Source: an uncultured bacterium (GTDB taxonomy: Bacteria > Bacillota_I > Bacilli_A > Acholeplasmatales > Anaeroplasmataceae). Taken from it: a DNA stretch of 62,909 nt. Position numbers and translations under genes: made by a program. The DNA lies in the NCBI GenBank assembly GCA_949292525.1, contig CASEZJ010000002.1:1-62909 (forward strand), given 5' to 3'. Positions 9,660 through 18,736 of the stretch are shown here, in pieces. Numbering within the stretch: the first letter of the stretch is position 1; the number at the start of each line of letters is the position of its first letter. A model generated the notes under the pieces. The model saw only the letters and a list, made by a program, of their open reading frames with translations, ran no database searches and was not told where the DNA came from.

Positions 9660-10121
9660 GAAAAAAATTAAATTTTTTAAAAGAAAAACGCTTACTTTTG
9701 AAATAAAATAACGATATTTTTTTGCTTATAAAAATATAAAATTCACTACAAACGGTTTTAACCGAATTTTATTCAAATTATTGCTAAAATCTTTTTTTAT
9801 TTAAATTTTAATTTTGTTTCTTTTAGATTTTGCCTAACTAAATTTTGTTTTGCTTTTAAGGGCTACTATCGTGTATAAGCAATTAAAAAAACATTTAACT
9901 AATTTCGCTTTTATTATACATCACTATCTTCAATTAAATTTAAAAATATCTTAGACCAATAATCACTTTAATTTTCATTATATTGTTACCTATCCAATAT
10001 TAATATAAGTTTCTTCATAACCTTATTCATGTTTCAATTTATTACACAAAAGTTAATATTCAACCATTAGTTGAGCATTTTTAACTAATTAGTTAGAGTC
10101 TAAACTAATAATCGCTAGTCA
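9660..10121. promoter_or_regulatory. Divergent intergenic region with a 14-bp palindrome
   Basis: About 460 bases separate the opp promoter from the exporter promoter. I see no gene in it on either strand. It contains a perfect palindrome TAACTAATTAGTTA at 10082-10095, immediately followed by a second small inverted repeat (TTAGA G TCTAA), about 30 bases ahead of the exporter promoter, and a short palindrome CGGTTTTAACCG near 9755. The first is a plausible operator for the downstream exporter; the regulator is not in view. Confidence 0.4.
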
Positions 10122-10149
10122 TTTTACGCCAAGTGTTTTAAAATATAAT
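10122..10149 (+). promoter_or_regulatory. Probable promoter of the ABC exporter pair
   Basis: TATAAT at 10144-10149 with a weak TTTTAC at 10122-10127 and a 16-base spacer. The start codon at 10175 follows GGTGGTGATC. Confidence 0.55.
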
Positions 10150-10174
10150 TATAAATTTAAATGGTGGTGATCAT

Positions 10175-11974
10175 ATGAAATACAATTTTCTTAGAACTAT
10201 TAAAGAACAATTAAAAAAAATAAATGAGGCAAAATATAAAAAGGTTTATTTCTTATACATTATTAATATTATAGCGTCAGTAGGAATTCCACTATTAAAT
10301 ATGTTTTTAATGCGTATAGTTATCGAAAGATTAAATACTAATGATTTCTACGAATTGTTAATCATTATTCTAGGCTTTGGAATTAGTTTGATCCTAATAT
10401 CTTTCATTAGTTTCTTTTGCCAAAACTTAATGCAAGTTATGTTTTTTAAACTACGTATAGTAGAATTTAAAAAGATGGGCTATATATGTAAAAATATGGA
10501 TTACGAGTTAGTTGAAGATTCAAAATTTCAAACAAAAATGAGCGCAGCATATGAAGCTTTAGATTCTGATCGTAGTGGGTTTGAAGGTTTTTATTTTAAT
10601 TTATTTAGTTTATCTGGCTATATAGCTAGTTTTATAGTTTATGCTATAATTCTTGCTATATTTAGCCCTTGGATTATGTTAGTTTGTTTACTATCTTATA
10701 TAATTGTTTATTTAACTAATAACTACATTATTAAATTTATGGGAAAAGTAAAAAAACAAAGACAAGAGGCTTATAAACAAACTGATTATTTCTTTAAAAC
10801 TTGTTTTGATTTTAATTATGGTAAGGATATTAGAATTTATGATATGGCCCCTTTAATTAAAGAAAAGTATGATAAAGGAATTATTAGTTATATAGGAGTC
10901 TTAAAACAAATAGCTAATAAACGTTTTTTACTAGGCTTAATTGAACTATTATTTTTATTATTACAAGATGGTGTTGCTTATTTTTTGGTAATTTATGCTT
11001 ATTTTAAAAAAGGTATTAGTGTAGGTGAAGTTACATTTTATCTAAATTTGGTTGTTGCTTTATCCCAAGCTTTTAGAAGTTTTACTGATGAAATGATTTC
11101 TACGACTAATAATTTAAAACTTTCAAGTGAATATTTTACTTTTTTAAGCGAATCTAATTTTTATACTAAGGGTGGTAATTTAGATGCTTTACCTAAAACC
11201 GAAACATTAGAGATTGAATTTAAAAATGTAAGTTTTAAATATCCTAATACTGATAAATATGTTATTAAAAATTTAAACTTTAAAATTAATAAGGGTGAAA
11301 AACTAGCAATAGTTGGGGAAAACGGGGCTGGTAAATCAACAATTATAAAATTAATTACCGGTCTATTTAAACCAACTAGTGGACAAATTTTAATCAATGG
11401 AATAGATATTTTAGAATTTAATTCTGTGGAATATAGGAAAATGTTTGGGGTGGTTTTTCAAGAAGTTAATGTTTATTCTGGTTCAATAATTGAAAATGTT
11501 TGTGGGACTGATAAGAGTATTGAAAATATAAATAGAGCTAAAGAATGTTTAAAGGGAGTTGGACTTGATAAAAAGATTGAAACATTACCTAATAAATATA
11601 ACACCGAACTTTCAAAACTATTTCATGATGATGGTATAGAATTATCTGGTGGGGAACAACAAAAACTAGCAATCGCAAGAGCTCTTTATTTAGATGCTAA
11701 TATGGTTATTTTAGATGAACCAACATCAGCCTTAGATGCTTTAGCTGAAGCTAATATCTATGAGCAATTTCAAAGCCTTGTTAACAATAAAACAGCCATC
11801 TATATTTCCCACCGTCTTTCTTCGACTAAGTTTTGTGATCATATAGCACTATTTTCTAAAGATGGACTATTAGAATATGGAAATCACAATGAATTAATGG
11901 CTAAAGGTGGCCGTTATTTTGAAATGTTTACTCTACAAGGTAAATATTACGATGGAGGTGACGAAAATGTCTAA
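10175..11974 (+). CDS. ABC exporter half-transporter (TMD-NBD), subunit 1
   Basis: Fused membrane and ATPase half-transporter of 599 aa. About six membrane segments occupy residues 20-310. The nucleotide-binding domain follows, with Walker A GENGAGKST near 385, Q-loop VFQEVN, signature LSGGEQQK near 493, Walker B MVILDEPTSALD and H-loop YISHRLSS. The Walker B glutamate is present. It overlaps the next, homologous gene by eight bases, so the two very likely form a heterodimer. The signature and membrane parts look like MdlB/YwjA-type exporters of lipids, drugs or peptides, but nothing nearby identifies the cargo. There is no peptidase C39 domain, so processing of a bacteriocin is not indicated. 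Confidence 0.88.
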   Translation: MKYNFLRTIKEQLKKINEAKYKKVYFLYIINIIASVGIPLLNMFLMRIVIERLNTNDFYELLIIILGFGISLILISFISFFCQNLMQVMFFKLRIVEFKKMGYICKNMDYELVEDSKFQTKMSAAYEALDSDRSGFEGFYFNLFSLSGYIASFIVYAIILAIFSPWIMLVCLLSYIIVYLTNNYIIKFMGKVKKQRQEAYKQTDYFFKTCFDFNYGKDIRIYDMAPLIKEKYDKGIISYIGVLKQIANKRFLLGLIELLFLLLQDGVAYFLVIYAYFKKGISVGEVTFYLNLVVALSQAFRSFTDEMISTTNNLKLSSEYFTFLSESNFYTKGGNLDALPKTETLEIEFKNVSFKYPNTDKYVIKNLNFKINKGEKLAIVGENGAGKSTIIKLITGLFKPTSGQILINGIDILEFNSVEYRKMFGVVFQEVNVYSGSIIENVCGTDKSIENINRAKECLKGVGLDKKIETLPNKYNTELSKLFHDDGIELSGGEQQKLAIARALYLDANMVILDEPTSALDALAEANIYEQFQSLVNNKTAIYISHRLSSTKFCDHIALFSKDGLLEYGNHNELMAKGGRYFEMFTLQGKYYDGGDENV

Positions 11975-13721
11975 AACTCGTTTCCCAATGCTAAAATTAT
12001 TTATTTTAATAGTTAAAGTAAAACCTAGTTTCTTAATTGTATCTTTTTTAAAAAGTATAGTTATGGCTCTTATAACTTTATTAAGCGCTTCTTCTTTAAG
12101 TGTTTTATTAACTTATTTAGAGAATAATTCTTATCAAGAAGCTGTTGTAGCTGGTCTAGTTCTTGTTTTATTAATCGTTTTACTAGATTTCTTTAATAAA
12201 TTAGTAAACCGATTCAAAGAATATAAAGATCGTGAAGTTAATGATGCTATCTTAGAATATATAAGTTTACATATGACTAAGATTAGTTATGAACATTTAG
12301 AAAGTGCAAATTATCAAGAAATTAAAGAAAGAGCTAAATATGCCATAACCTCTCAAGGGGCGATTTATAGTTTTGTTTCTATTATTTCATCTTTAATTAG
12401 TAATACTATTACTGCTTTAACGCTAATTACAACACTAGCTTTGTTAGAGCCTTTAATTATTTTAATTTTAGTAATAGGTATTATCATTATCTTTTTATTA
12501 ACTTTACTTTCTATTTCTTTACAAATAAAACAAAGTAAAGAGCTGATACCTTTGAATAGACGTTTTAGTTATTATTTTGAAAATCTTTTAAATAAAAGAT
12601 GTCAAAAAGATTTCCGTTTCTATAATATAGGTGATTATTTCGTTGATCAATTTAATTGTTTTTGTGATTTAACGTATAAAAGTTTACTTAAAAATATGAA
12701 AAAAATAGGATTAAATGCTGCCGCAACAGGTGCTATTTCTTATTTAGAAACAGCTGTTTTATATATCGTTATAACTTATAAAACAGTTGTCAACAAACTT
12801 TCGATAGCTAATTTTAGTTTACAAATTTCGGCTTCTACGACTTTAGCATCGACTTTTACCTCATTATTGCAAAATGTTTTTGAATTAATTACTATTGCTA
12901 ATTACATTGAACCAATTATGCATATTATAGATACAAAAACAGAAAATACAGATGGTCTAAGTTTAACAAAAATAGAAAAGATTGAGTTTAGACATGTTTA
13001 TTTTAAATATCCTAATACAGACCATTTAATTTTAGAAGATGTTTCGTTTAAAATTAACGGAAAAGAAAAAATATCTATTGTTGGTTTAAATGGGGCTGGA
13101 AAAACAACTATTATTAAATTATTATGTCGTTTTTATGAACCAACTAAAGGAGAAATTTTACTTAATGGTATAAATGTTAAAGAATATAATATTAAAAAAT
13201 ACCGTAAAGAAATAACAACGGTATTCCAAGATTACAAATTATTAAATGTTTCGCTTAAAGAAAACATATTATTAAATTTAAATAATAATATTAATCTTTC
13301 TCCTTATTTAAAGGAAATAGGAATTGATGAAGTTATTTCTAAATTACCATATGGTATAAATTCTGTTTATGGCAAAGAATTCAGTGATGATGGTATTGAA
13401 TTATCTGGTGGTGAACAACAAAAAATAGCAATTGCTAGAGCACTTGTTAAGGATTCTAGTTTATTAATTTTAGATGAACCAACATCAGCTTTAGATCCTG
13501 AAAGTGAAGCTAATATTTATGAAAACTTTAACCAAATGGTCTTAAATAAAATGACAATTTATGTTTCTCATCGTATGTCTTCTTCTAAGTTCTGTGACAA
13601 AATATTAGTAATAGATAATGGTAAGGTCGCTGATTTTTGTTCTCATAACGAATTAATGAAGAAAAAAGATGGACTTTATTATAAACTATTTATGCTACAA
13701 GCCAATAACTATAAGGAATAA
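11967..13721 (+). CDS. ABC exporter half-transporter (TMD-NBD), subunit 2
   Basis: Second half-transporter, 584 aa from the ATG at 11967 (MSKTRFPMLKLF), which has GGAGGTG seven bases upstream; the frame is open further upstream but lies inside the previous gene. Membrane segments span about residues 15-310. The NBD shows Walker A GLNGAGKTT, signature LSGGEQQK, Walker B LLILDEPTSALD and H-loop YVSHRMSS. Both ATP sites therefore appear catalytically complete, unlike many heterodimeric exporters where one site is degenerate. Coupled to the upstream gene by an eight-base overlap. Cargo unknown. Confidence 0.88.
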   Translation: MSKTRFPMLKLFILIVKVKPSFLIVSFLKSIVMALITLLSASSLSVLLTYLENNSYQEAVVAGLVLVLLIVLLDFFNKLVNRFKEYKDREVNDAILEYISLHMTKISYEHLESANYQEIKERAKYAITSQGAIYSFVSIISSLISNTITALTLITTLALLEPLIILILVIGIIIIFLLTLLSISLQIKQSKELIPLNRRFSYYFENLLNKRCQKDFRFYNIGDYFVDQFNCFCDLTYKSLLKNMKKIGLNAAATGAISYLETAVLYIVITYKTVVNKLSIANFSLQISASTTLASTFTSLLQNVFELITIANYIEPIMHIIDTKTENTDGLSLTKIEKIEFRHVYFKYPNTDHLILEDVSFKINGKEKISIVGLNGAGKTTIIKLLCRFYEPTKGEILLNGINVKEYNIKKYRKEITTVFQDYKLLNVSLKENILLNLNNNINLSPYLKEIGIDEVISKLPYGINSVYGKEFSDDGIELSGGEQQKIAIARALVKDSSLLILDEPTSALDPESEANIYENFNQMVLNKMTIYVSHRMSSSKFCDKILVIDNGKVADFCSHNELMKKKDGLYYKLFMLQANNYKE

Positions 13722-13765
13722 TTTTAAATCTATCCGTTATATTAATAATATGACTGATTTTTAAG

Positions 13766-13794
13766 CACTTAAAAAGGTGCATTATTTGCACCTT
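13766..13794 (-). terminator. Terminator of the prmC/tsaC/GH105 operon
   Basis: AAGGTGCA (13774-13781) pairs with TGCACCTT (13787-13794); read on the minus strand the stem is followed by TTTTT. It overlaps the stop codon of the GH105 gene. The convergent exporter gene has no separate terminator and may use the same hairpin. Confidence 0.8.
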
Positions 13795-14926
13795 ACTTCC
13801 TAACTCTTATAACTTCTGTATAGGCCATTATGAATGGTCCTACCCCTTTAGCATCATTTTCTACAACTGGTTCACTAATATAATAAGCAAATGTTCCGTC
13901 TCTTCTACGGTTATTTTCTGGTCCTAATCCGGCAACTAAACAGATACCTCCTAAATTTAGATCGCCGTCTTCTTTAATTGTTAGATATTTATTACATATA
14001 CCATCAAATATAGCTAAACCAATCTTTTGATATCTATCAGGTAATACTCTTAATCTTACACCTTTTAATATAGCATAAGCTACCATTGCTGAACCACTGG
14101 TTTCTAAATAATTACCTTCTTTATTACCTTTATCTATTACTTGATAGAACATATTACTATCTTTATCTAAATATTTTAAGATACCATCAATTGCTTCTTT
14201 AAATAATGTTTTATAATATGCATAATCTTCATATATTTGTTCATCCATATATCCTAAAACATCAACTAAAGAAACCATATGCCAACCTGTTGCTCTTAAC
14301 CAAAAATTCTTAGATAAACCAGTTTCTTTATCACACCAGAATGATTCTCTTGAAGAATCATAGCCATGATAATGAAGACCTTTTTTAGGATTAAACATTA
14401 AATTTCTAACATTTTGATATTGTTTTTTTATATCTGCATAATTCTTATAGCCGTTAAATTCAGTTTCATAACGCATATAAAAAACTTGCATCATATATAA
14501 TCCATCTAACCAAACTTGGTTTGGATAAATTAATTTATGCCAAAAACTACCTTCTTTAGTACGTGGATGAGTTAAAATTTGACTATATGATAAATCAATA
14601 GCTTTCTTATATTTTTCTTCTTTAAAATATTTATATAAATCAAATAAAACTCTTGATTCTGCTACATCATCTGTAGAATATTTTTCTTTATCATAACCTA
14701 AAATTGAACCATCTTCAGCCACATAATAATCAACATAATTCTTAACGAAATCTAAATATTTTTTATCCCCTGTAACTTCATATAAAGAAATAAGTGAATT
14801 CATCATACAGCCATCAATATAATTCCAATGTGGTTTTTTACCTTGTCTTATTTGTTCAATGTTCCACAAAGGTTCATTTGGTTTAGATGTCATTAACTTT
14901 TTAATATAATTGTCAACTGCTTGCAT
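13793..14926 (-). CDS. GH105-type unsaturated rhamnogalacturonyl/glucuronyl hydrolase
   Basis: 377 aa, the normal length of YteR/RhiN-like enzymes that remove the 4,5-unsaturated uronic acid from the end of pectin oligosaccharides left by lyases. Typical landmarks are WLDGLYM near residue 137, where the conserved Asp is the likely catalytic acid, the stretch HYHGYDSSRESFWCD, FWLRATGWHMVSLVDVLGYM and the small-residue turn ETSGSAMVAYAI. No signal peptide is visible, so it acts in the cytoplasm on imported oligosaccharides. The start has a strong AAGGAGG. No lyase, PTS or sugar ABC gene is nearby, so it is an isolated catabolic gene at the tail of the prfA-prmC-tsaC run. GH88 is the closest alternative. 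Confidence 0.85.
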   Translation of the reverse strand: MQAVDNYIKKLMTSKPNEPLWNIEQIRQGKKPHWNYIDGCMMNSLISLYEVTGDKKYLDFVKNYVDYYVAEDGSILGYDKEKYSTDDVAESRVLFDLYKYFKEEKYKKAIDLSYSQILTHPRTKEGSFWHKLIYPNQVWLDGLYMMQVFYMRYETEFNGYKNYADIKKQYQNVRNLMFNPKKGLHYHGYDSSRESFWCDKETGLSKNFWLRATGWHMVSLVDVLGYMDEQIYEDYAYYKTLFKEAIDGILKYLDKDSNMFYQVIDKGNKEGNYLETSGSAMVAYAILKGVRLRVLPDRYQKIGLAIFDGICNKYLTIKEDGDLNLGGICLVAGLGPENNRRRDGTFAYYISEPVVENDAKGVGPFIMAYTEVIRVRK

Positions 14927-14935
14927 ATATCCTCC

Positions 14936-15475
14936 TTAAACGTTTTTAATTTCTTCTAAAGAAATTGCACCTTCTCTAAGCATTATTATATCATATTTTG
15001 TTAAATCTACAACACTAGAAGGAAGATGACTTGAAACATTTATTTTTGGATATATTTTAGCTACTTTATCTTTATATAATTGATTAATTATTGCATAATC
15101 ATCTAAACTTGTCTGCCCACTTTCATTAACACTAGTAACAAACATAGGTCCATTTTCTTTTAATATATTGATAGCTAAATCGAGGTTTGGTATTCTAACT
15201 CCAATTGTCTTTAAACCTGTAAGCTTTGCGGTTTTTTCTTTAGCATTTAATATTACAGTTAATGGTCCTGGCATATATTTATTAATAATACGTTTAGCTC
15301 TAGCATCTACAATAGCTATTTCTTCAATTTGTTCTAGGTCAGCACATAATATAGCTAATGGTTTTGACTTTGGCCTTTTCTTTATATTATAGATTAAATC
15401 TATACCTTCTTTATCATCTAATGTTGTGCCTAAACCATAGACTGTATCAGTAGGAAAAATAATTAATTTATTCAT
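14936..15475 (-). CDS. tsaC: L-threonylcarbamoyladenylate synthase TsaC/YrdC (short Sua5)
   Basis: Makes threonylcarbamoyl-AMP for the t6A37 modification of ANN-decoding tRNAs. The 179-aa protein has the motif FPTDTVYGLGTT near the N-terminus and KRPKSKPLAIL, both of the YrdC fold, and lacks the extra Sua5 domain found in many Bacillota. The ATG at 15475 lies inside the prmC stop region (GATGAATAA) and is preceded by AGGTGGTGG; a GTG four codons upstream would use up that ribosome site. The order prfA-prmC-tsaC is conserved in Bacillota and groups translation fidelity functions. Confidence 0.93.
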   Translation of the reverse strand: MNKLIIFPTDTVYGLGTTLDDKEGIDLIYNIKKRPKSKPLAILCADLEQIEEIAIVDARAKRIINKYMPGPLTVILNAKEKTAKLTGLKTIGVRIPNLDLAINILKENGPMFVTSVNESGQTSLDDYAIINQLYKDKVAKIYPKINVSSHLPSSVVDLTKYDIIMLREGAISLEEIKNV

Positions 15476-16322
15476 CAAAACCACCACCTATATATATAAA
15501 TGTCATTCGGTCTTTGCCTTCTAAATCTTTAATTGTTTCTACTTTAGCTGTTGGAAAATTAATTTTAGCTAAATCTTCAATCTCTTTCTTTTTATCGTAA
15601 CCATGTTCAAAACAAATCATAGCGCGATCTTTTAAATAATTTTTAGCATTTTCTAAAATGATTCTATAAAATTTAAGACCATCACTACCGCCAAATAAAG
15701 CGATATTTGGTTCATTATCTTTAACTAATGAATCAACATTTTCATCTTCTGGTATATAAGGTGGATTAGATACTAAAATATCATATTTTTTTGTTAATGG
15801 TTCTAACATATCACCTTCTAAGAATGTGATATCTACACCTAATTTATTAGCATTTTCTTTAGCTATAGCTAAGGCTTTACTAGATATATCTGTAGCTGTT
15901 ACATGTAGATGTGATTCTTCTTTAGCTAAAGATATAGCTATCGCACCTGAACCTGTACCTATATCTACGACATCTAGATCTTGACCTTTAAAAAAAGTGT
16001 CGTAACGATATAAAATGTTTTCTACTAATTCTTCTGTTTCAAAACGAGGAATTAAAACATCTTCATTAACAATAAAATCATAGCCATAAAAAGTAGTATA
16101 GCCTACTAAATATTGGATTGGCTTGTTATGATTTAGATAAAGATCAAATAGGGAATTAAATTTATTAATATCTTCATCAGAAATTTCTTCATTTAATTTG
16201 TTAAAAAGAGTAGTTGCATCACATTTTAATACATCTTCAAGTAAAAAGATAACTGCACTTTCTTCTTTAAGGACAGTTATAGCTTCTTCTTGTTTTATTT
16301 TAATAAATTTGGCTAGTTTCAT
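15468..16322 (-). CDS. prmC: Peptide chain release factor N5-glutamine methyltransferase PrmC
   Basis: Methylates the Gln of the GGQ motif of release factors. The 284-aa protein has an N-terminal helical domain, the SAM-binding motif VVDIGTGSGAIAIS near residue 120 and the catalytic NPPY signature in VSNPPYIPE near 185. The start ATG overlaps the last base of prfA, whose product is its substrate, so the two are translationally coupled. Normal family length. Confidence 0.96.
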   Translation of the reverse strand: MKLAKFIKIKQEEAITVLKEESAVIFLLEDVLKCDATTLFNKLNEEISDEDINKFNSLFDLYLNHNKPIQYLVGYTTFYGYDFIVNEDVLIPRFETEELVENILYRYDTFFKGQDLDVVDIGTGSGAIAISLAKEESHLHVTATDISSKALAIAKENANKLGVDITFLEGDMLEPLTKKYDILVSNPPYIPEDENVDSLVKDNEPNIALFGGSDGLKFYRIILENAKNYLKDRAMICFEHGYDKKKEIEDLAKINFPTAKVETIKDLEGKDRMTFIYIGGGFDE

Positions 16323-17386
16323 TATAAACTAGCCTCTAATTTAGCTTTTTGATCAGCATTTATTAATTCATTTATCACTAAATCTAATTTGCCTTCCATT
16401 ATGACATCTAAACGGTTAAGCGTAAAGCCTATTCGATGATCAGTAACCCTGTTTTGTGGGTAGTTATAAGTTCTAATCTTTTCGCTACGTTCACCATGAC
16501 CAACTAAAGATTTTCTTGTATTACCCTCTTGTTCTTCTTTTTCAGCTAGCATTTGATTATAAATTCTAGTTTTTAATAATTGAATTGCGGCAGCTTTATT
16601 TTCATGTTGTGAACGATGAATTTGACAAGCCACTGCTATACCTGTTGGGATATGCGTAACTCTGACTGCACTATAAGTTGTGTTTACCCCTTGACCACCA
16701 GGTCCTGATGAACAGAATGTATCGATACGGCAATCATTCATGTCTAATTCAAAATCTATTTCCTCAGCTTCTGGCATAACTAAAACAGTTGCGATACTAG
16801 TATGAATTCGACCTTGAGATTCAGTTTGAGGTACTCTTTGGACTCTGTGACCACCTGATTCATATTTTAAAAATGAATAAGCACCTTCACCTTTAACCAT
16901 AAATTGGATTGATGAATAACCACCCATTTCACTATAAATGGCATCTAAAACTTCTATTTTCCAACCTTTTGATTCAGCGTATTTTGAATACATTCTATAA
17001 AGGTCACCGGCAAAAATATTAGCTTCATCACCACCTACAGCTCCTCTAATTTCCATAATAACATTTTTATCATCATTAGGATCTTTAGGTAATAGTAAGA
17101 CTTTAATTTCTTCTTCTATTTCCTCTATTCTTTTATTAGCCGCATCATATTCTTCTTCTGCTAAAGCTCTAATTTCTTCATCATCTTCTTTTTTCATTTC
17201 CTTTAAATCATCTAAAGAAGACAACAATTTTTTCTCTTCACGATATAAAGATACAACTCTTTCAAGCCCTCTAGCTTCTTTTGCATAATTAGTAACTAAT
17301 TTAATGTTCATAACAACTTCAGGGTCTTGCATCAATTGTTGTAATTCGTCATATCTTTTTTCCATTAATTCTAAACGATCATTCAT
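16322..17386 (-). CDS. prfA: Peptide chain release factor 1
   Basis: Recognises UAA and UAG and releases the peptide. 354 aa, normal length. The GGQ loop is in SSGPGGQGVNTT near residue 230. The stop-codon reading tripeptide is PQT (RVPQTESQGRIH) where PAT or PVT is more usual; the P-x-T pattern is kept. The start ATG has AGGTG about nine bases upstream. RF1 alone would serve nearly all genes of this window, since TAA and TAG are almost the only stops used. Confidence 0.97.
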   Translation of the reverse strand: MNDRLELMEKRYDELQQLMQDPEVVMNIKLVTNYAKEARGLERVVSLYREEKKLLSSLDDLKEMKKEDDEEIRALAEEEYDAANKRIEEIEEEIKVLLLPKDPNDDKNVIMEIRGAVGGDEANIFAGDLYRMYSKYAESKGWKIEVLDAIYSEMGGYSSIQFMVKGEGAYSFLKYESGGHRVQRVPQTESQGRIHTSIATVLVMPEAEEIDFELDMNDCRIDTFCSSGPGGQGVNTTYSAVRVTHIPTGIAVACQIHRSQHENKAAAIQLLKTRIYNQMLAEKEEQEGNTRKSLVGHGERSEKIRTYNYPQNRVTDHRIGFTLNRLDVIMEGKLDLVINELINADQKAKLEASL

Positions 17387-17397
17387 ACATACACCTA

Positions 17398-18735
17398 CTA
17401 ATCCATTTTATCTGTAAAGCTTGAAAAGGCGCCATTAAATAATAAAGGAATACCATTTTCTTCAGTCGTTTGACCACTTCTATTTTTAGAAATAATCAAA
17501 TCAGCCTCACCTTTTCTAGCTGATTGTTTATTATATACTTCTTCACGATACAAGAACATAACTATATCTGCATCTTGTTCGATTGTACCTGAATCACGCA
17601 AATCGGCCATCATCGGTCTCTTATCATCACGTTTTTCAACTGCTCTTGATAATTGTGATAAAGCTAAAACTGGAATATTTAACTCTAAAGCCATCAATTT
17701 TAAAGCCCTAGAGATTCTAGATACATCTTCAACAATTGATCTAGATTGGCCTTCTGAATTGATTAATTGTAAATAATCAATAACGACAAAGTCTAAGCCA
17801 TCTAATTCTTTTAATTGTCTAGCTACTGATTTTATTTTAGCTACAGTAATACTAGATTCATCACTGAAATAAATATTTAAATTATTTAACCGTGTACAAG
17901 CACTTTGGATTCTGACCCATTCAGGTTCTTTTAAAAAACCAGTTTTGATGCTTTTTAAACTTATTTTACTGTCACAAGCAATCATTCTTTCTACTAATTG
18001 TTCTTTAGGCATTTCTAAAGAAAAAATAGCACAAGTGGCTTTCCCACCTTTATTTTTAGTAGCTATATTAGCAGCTAAATTTAAGGCCATAGCGGACTTT
18101 CCCATAGCAGGACGAGCAGCTAAAATTATTAATTGACCAGGTTGAAAACCTAAAGTATATTTATCAAGTCCATGAAAACCCGTCTTTAAACCAATAACAT
18201 TTTCTTTTTGTTTTGACATTATTTCGGTTTTTTCTAATACTACACCAGTAACATCTTTGATGTTTGTAAATGAACCTATTTTTCTTCTTTTAGAAAGTTC
18301 AAATACGCTTTTTTCCATATCTTCAAGAAAATCATCCGTTTTTGCTTTAGGATTATAACCTTGTTCAGTTAAAACTTGTAATAATTTTAAAGCATCTCTT
18401 CTTAAACTAGCTTCTTCAATAAACTTTATGTAGCTATCAGCATTATAAGGAGAATACGCTTCATCGGCTAAAGAAGATAAATATTCATATCCCCCTGCTT
18501 TTGTTAAATTGTTTTTATTTTCTAAATCACTAATTAAAGTTGTAATATCAATACTAACTTGCCTACGATATAAATCAACCATTGAACTGAAAATTATCTT
18601 ATTACGAGGATCATAAAAATCTTTTTCAAACAACCTACCTTCAACTTTACTTAAAATAGTATAGTCTAATAAAATAGATCCTAGTAGGCCAATTTCAGCC
18701 TCAACATTTTGAGGAATAATAATATTGTTTTGCAT
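17398..18735 (-). CDS. dnaB: Replicative DNA helicase DnaB
   Basis: Hexameric 5'-3' helicase of the replication fork. 445 aa. The N-terminal helical domain starts VEAEIGLLGSILLD, and the RecA-like domain has Walker A ARPAMGKSA near residue 207, Walker B FVVIDYLQLI and the C-terminal DLRDSGTIEQDADIVMFLYR. No intein is present. The gene stops with TAG and its start lies immediately behind the gdpP-rplI stop, so it is in that transcript. This is the conserved rplI-dnaB neighbourhood of Bacillota. Confidence 0.97.
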   Translation of the reverse strand: MQNNIIIPQNVEAEIGLLGSILLDYTILSKVEGRLFEKDFYDPRNKIIFSSMVDLYRRQVSIDITTLISDLENKNNLTKAGGYEYLSSLADEAYSPYNADSYIKFIEEASLRRDALKLLQVLTEQGYNPKAKTDDFLEDMEKSVFELSKRRKIGSFTNIKDVTGVVLEKTEIMSKQKENVIGLKTGFHGLDKYTLGFQPGQLIILAARPAMGKSAMALNLAANIATKNKGGKATCAIFSLEMPKEQLVERMIACDSKISLKSIKTGFLKEPEWVRIQSACTRLNNLNIYFSDESSITVAKIKSVARQLKELDGLDFVVIDYLQLINSEGQSRSIVEDVSRISRALKLMALELNIPVLALSQLSRAVEKRDDKRPMMADLRDSGTIEQDADIVMFLYREEVYNKQSARKGEADLIISKNRSGQTTEENGIPLLFNGAFSSFTDKMD

Positions 18736-18736
18736 T

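Noticed and set aside
9670-9710. CcpA (cre) site in front of oppA
   Set aside because: Only half of the motif (GTAAGCGTTTTTC) is present and it is not palindromic.
11907-11966. Earlier start for the second exporter gene (20 extra codons)
   Set aside because: The extra codons lie inside the first gene, while GGAGGTG is placed correctly only for the ATG at 11967.
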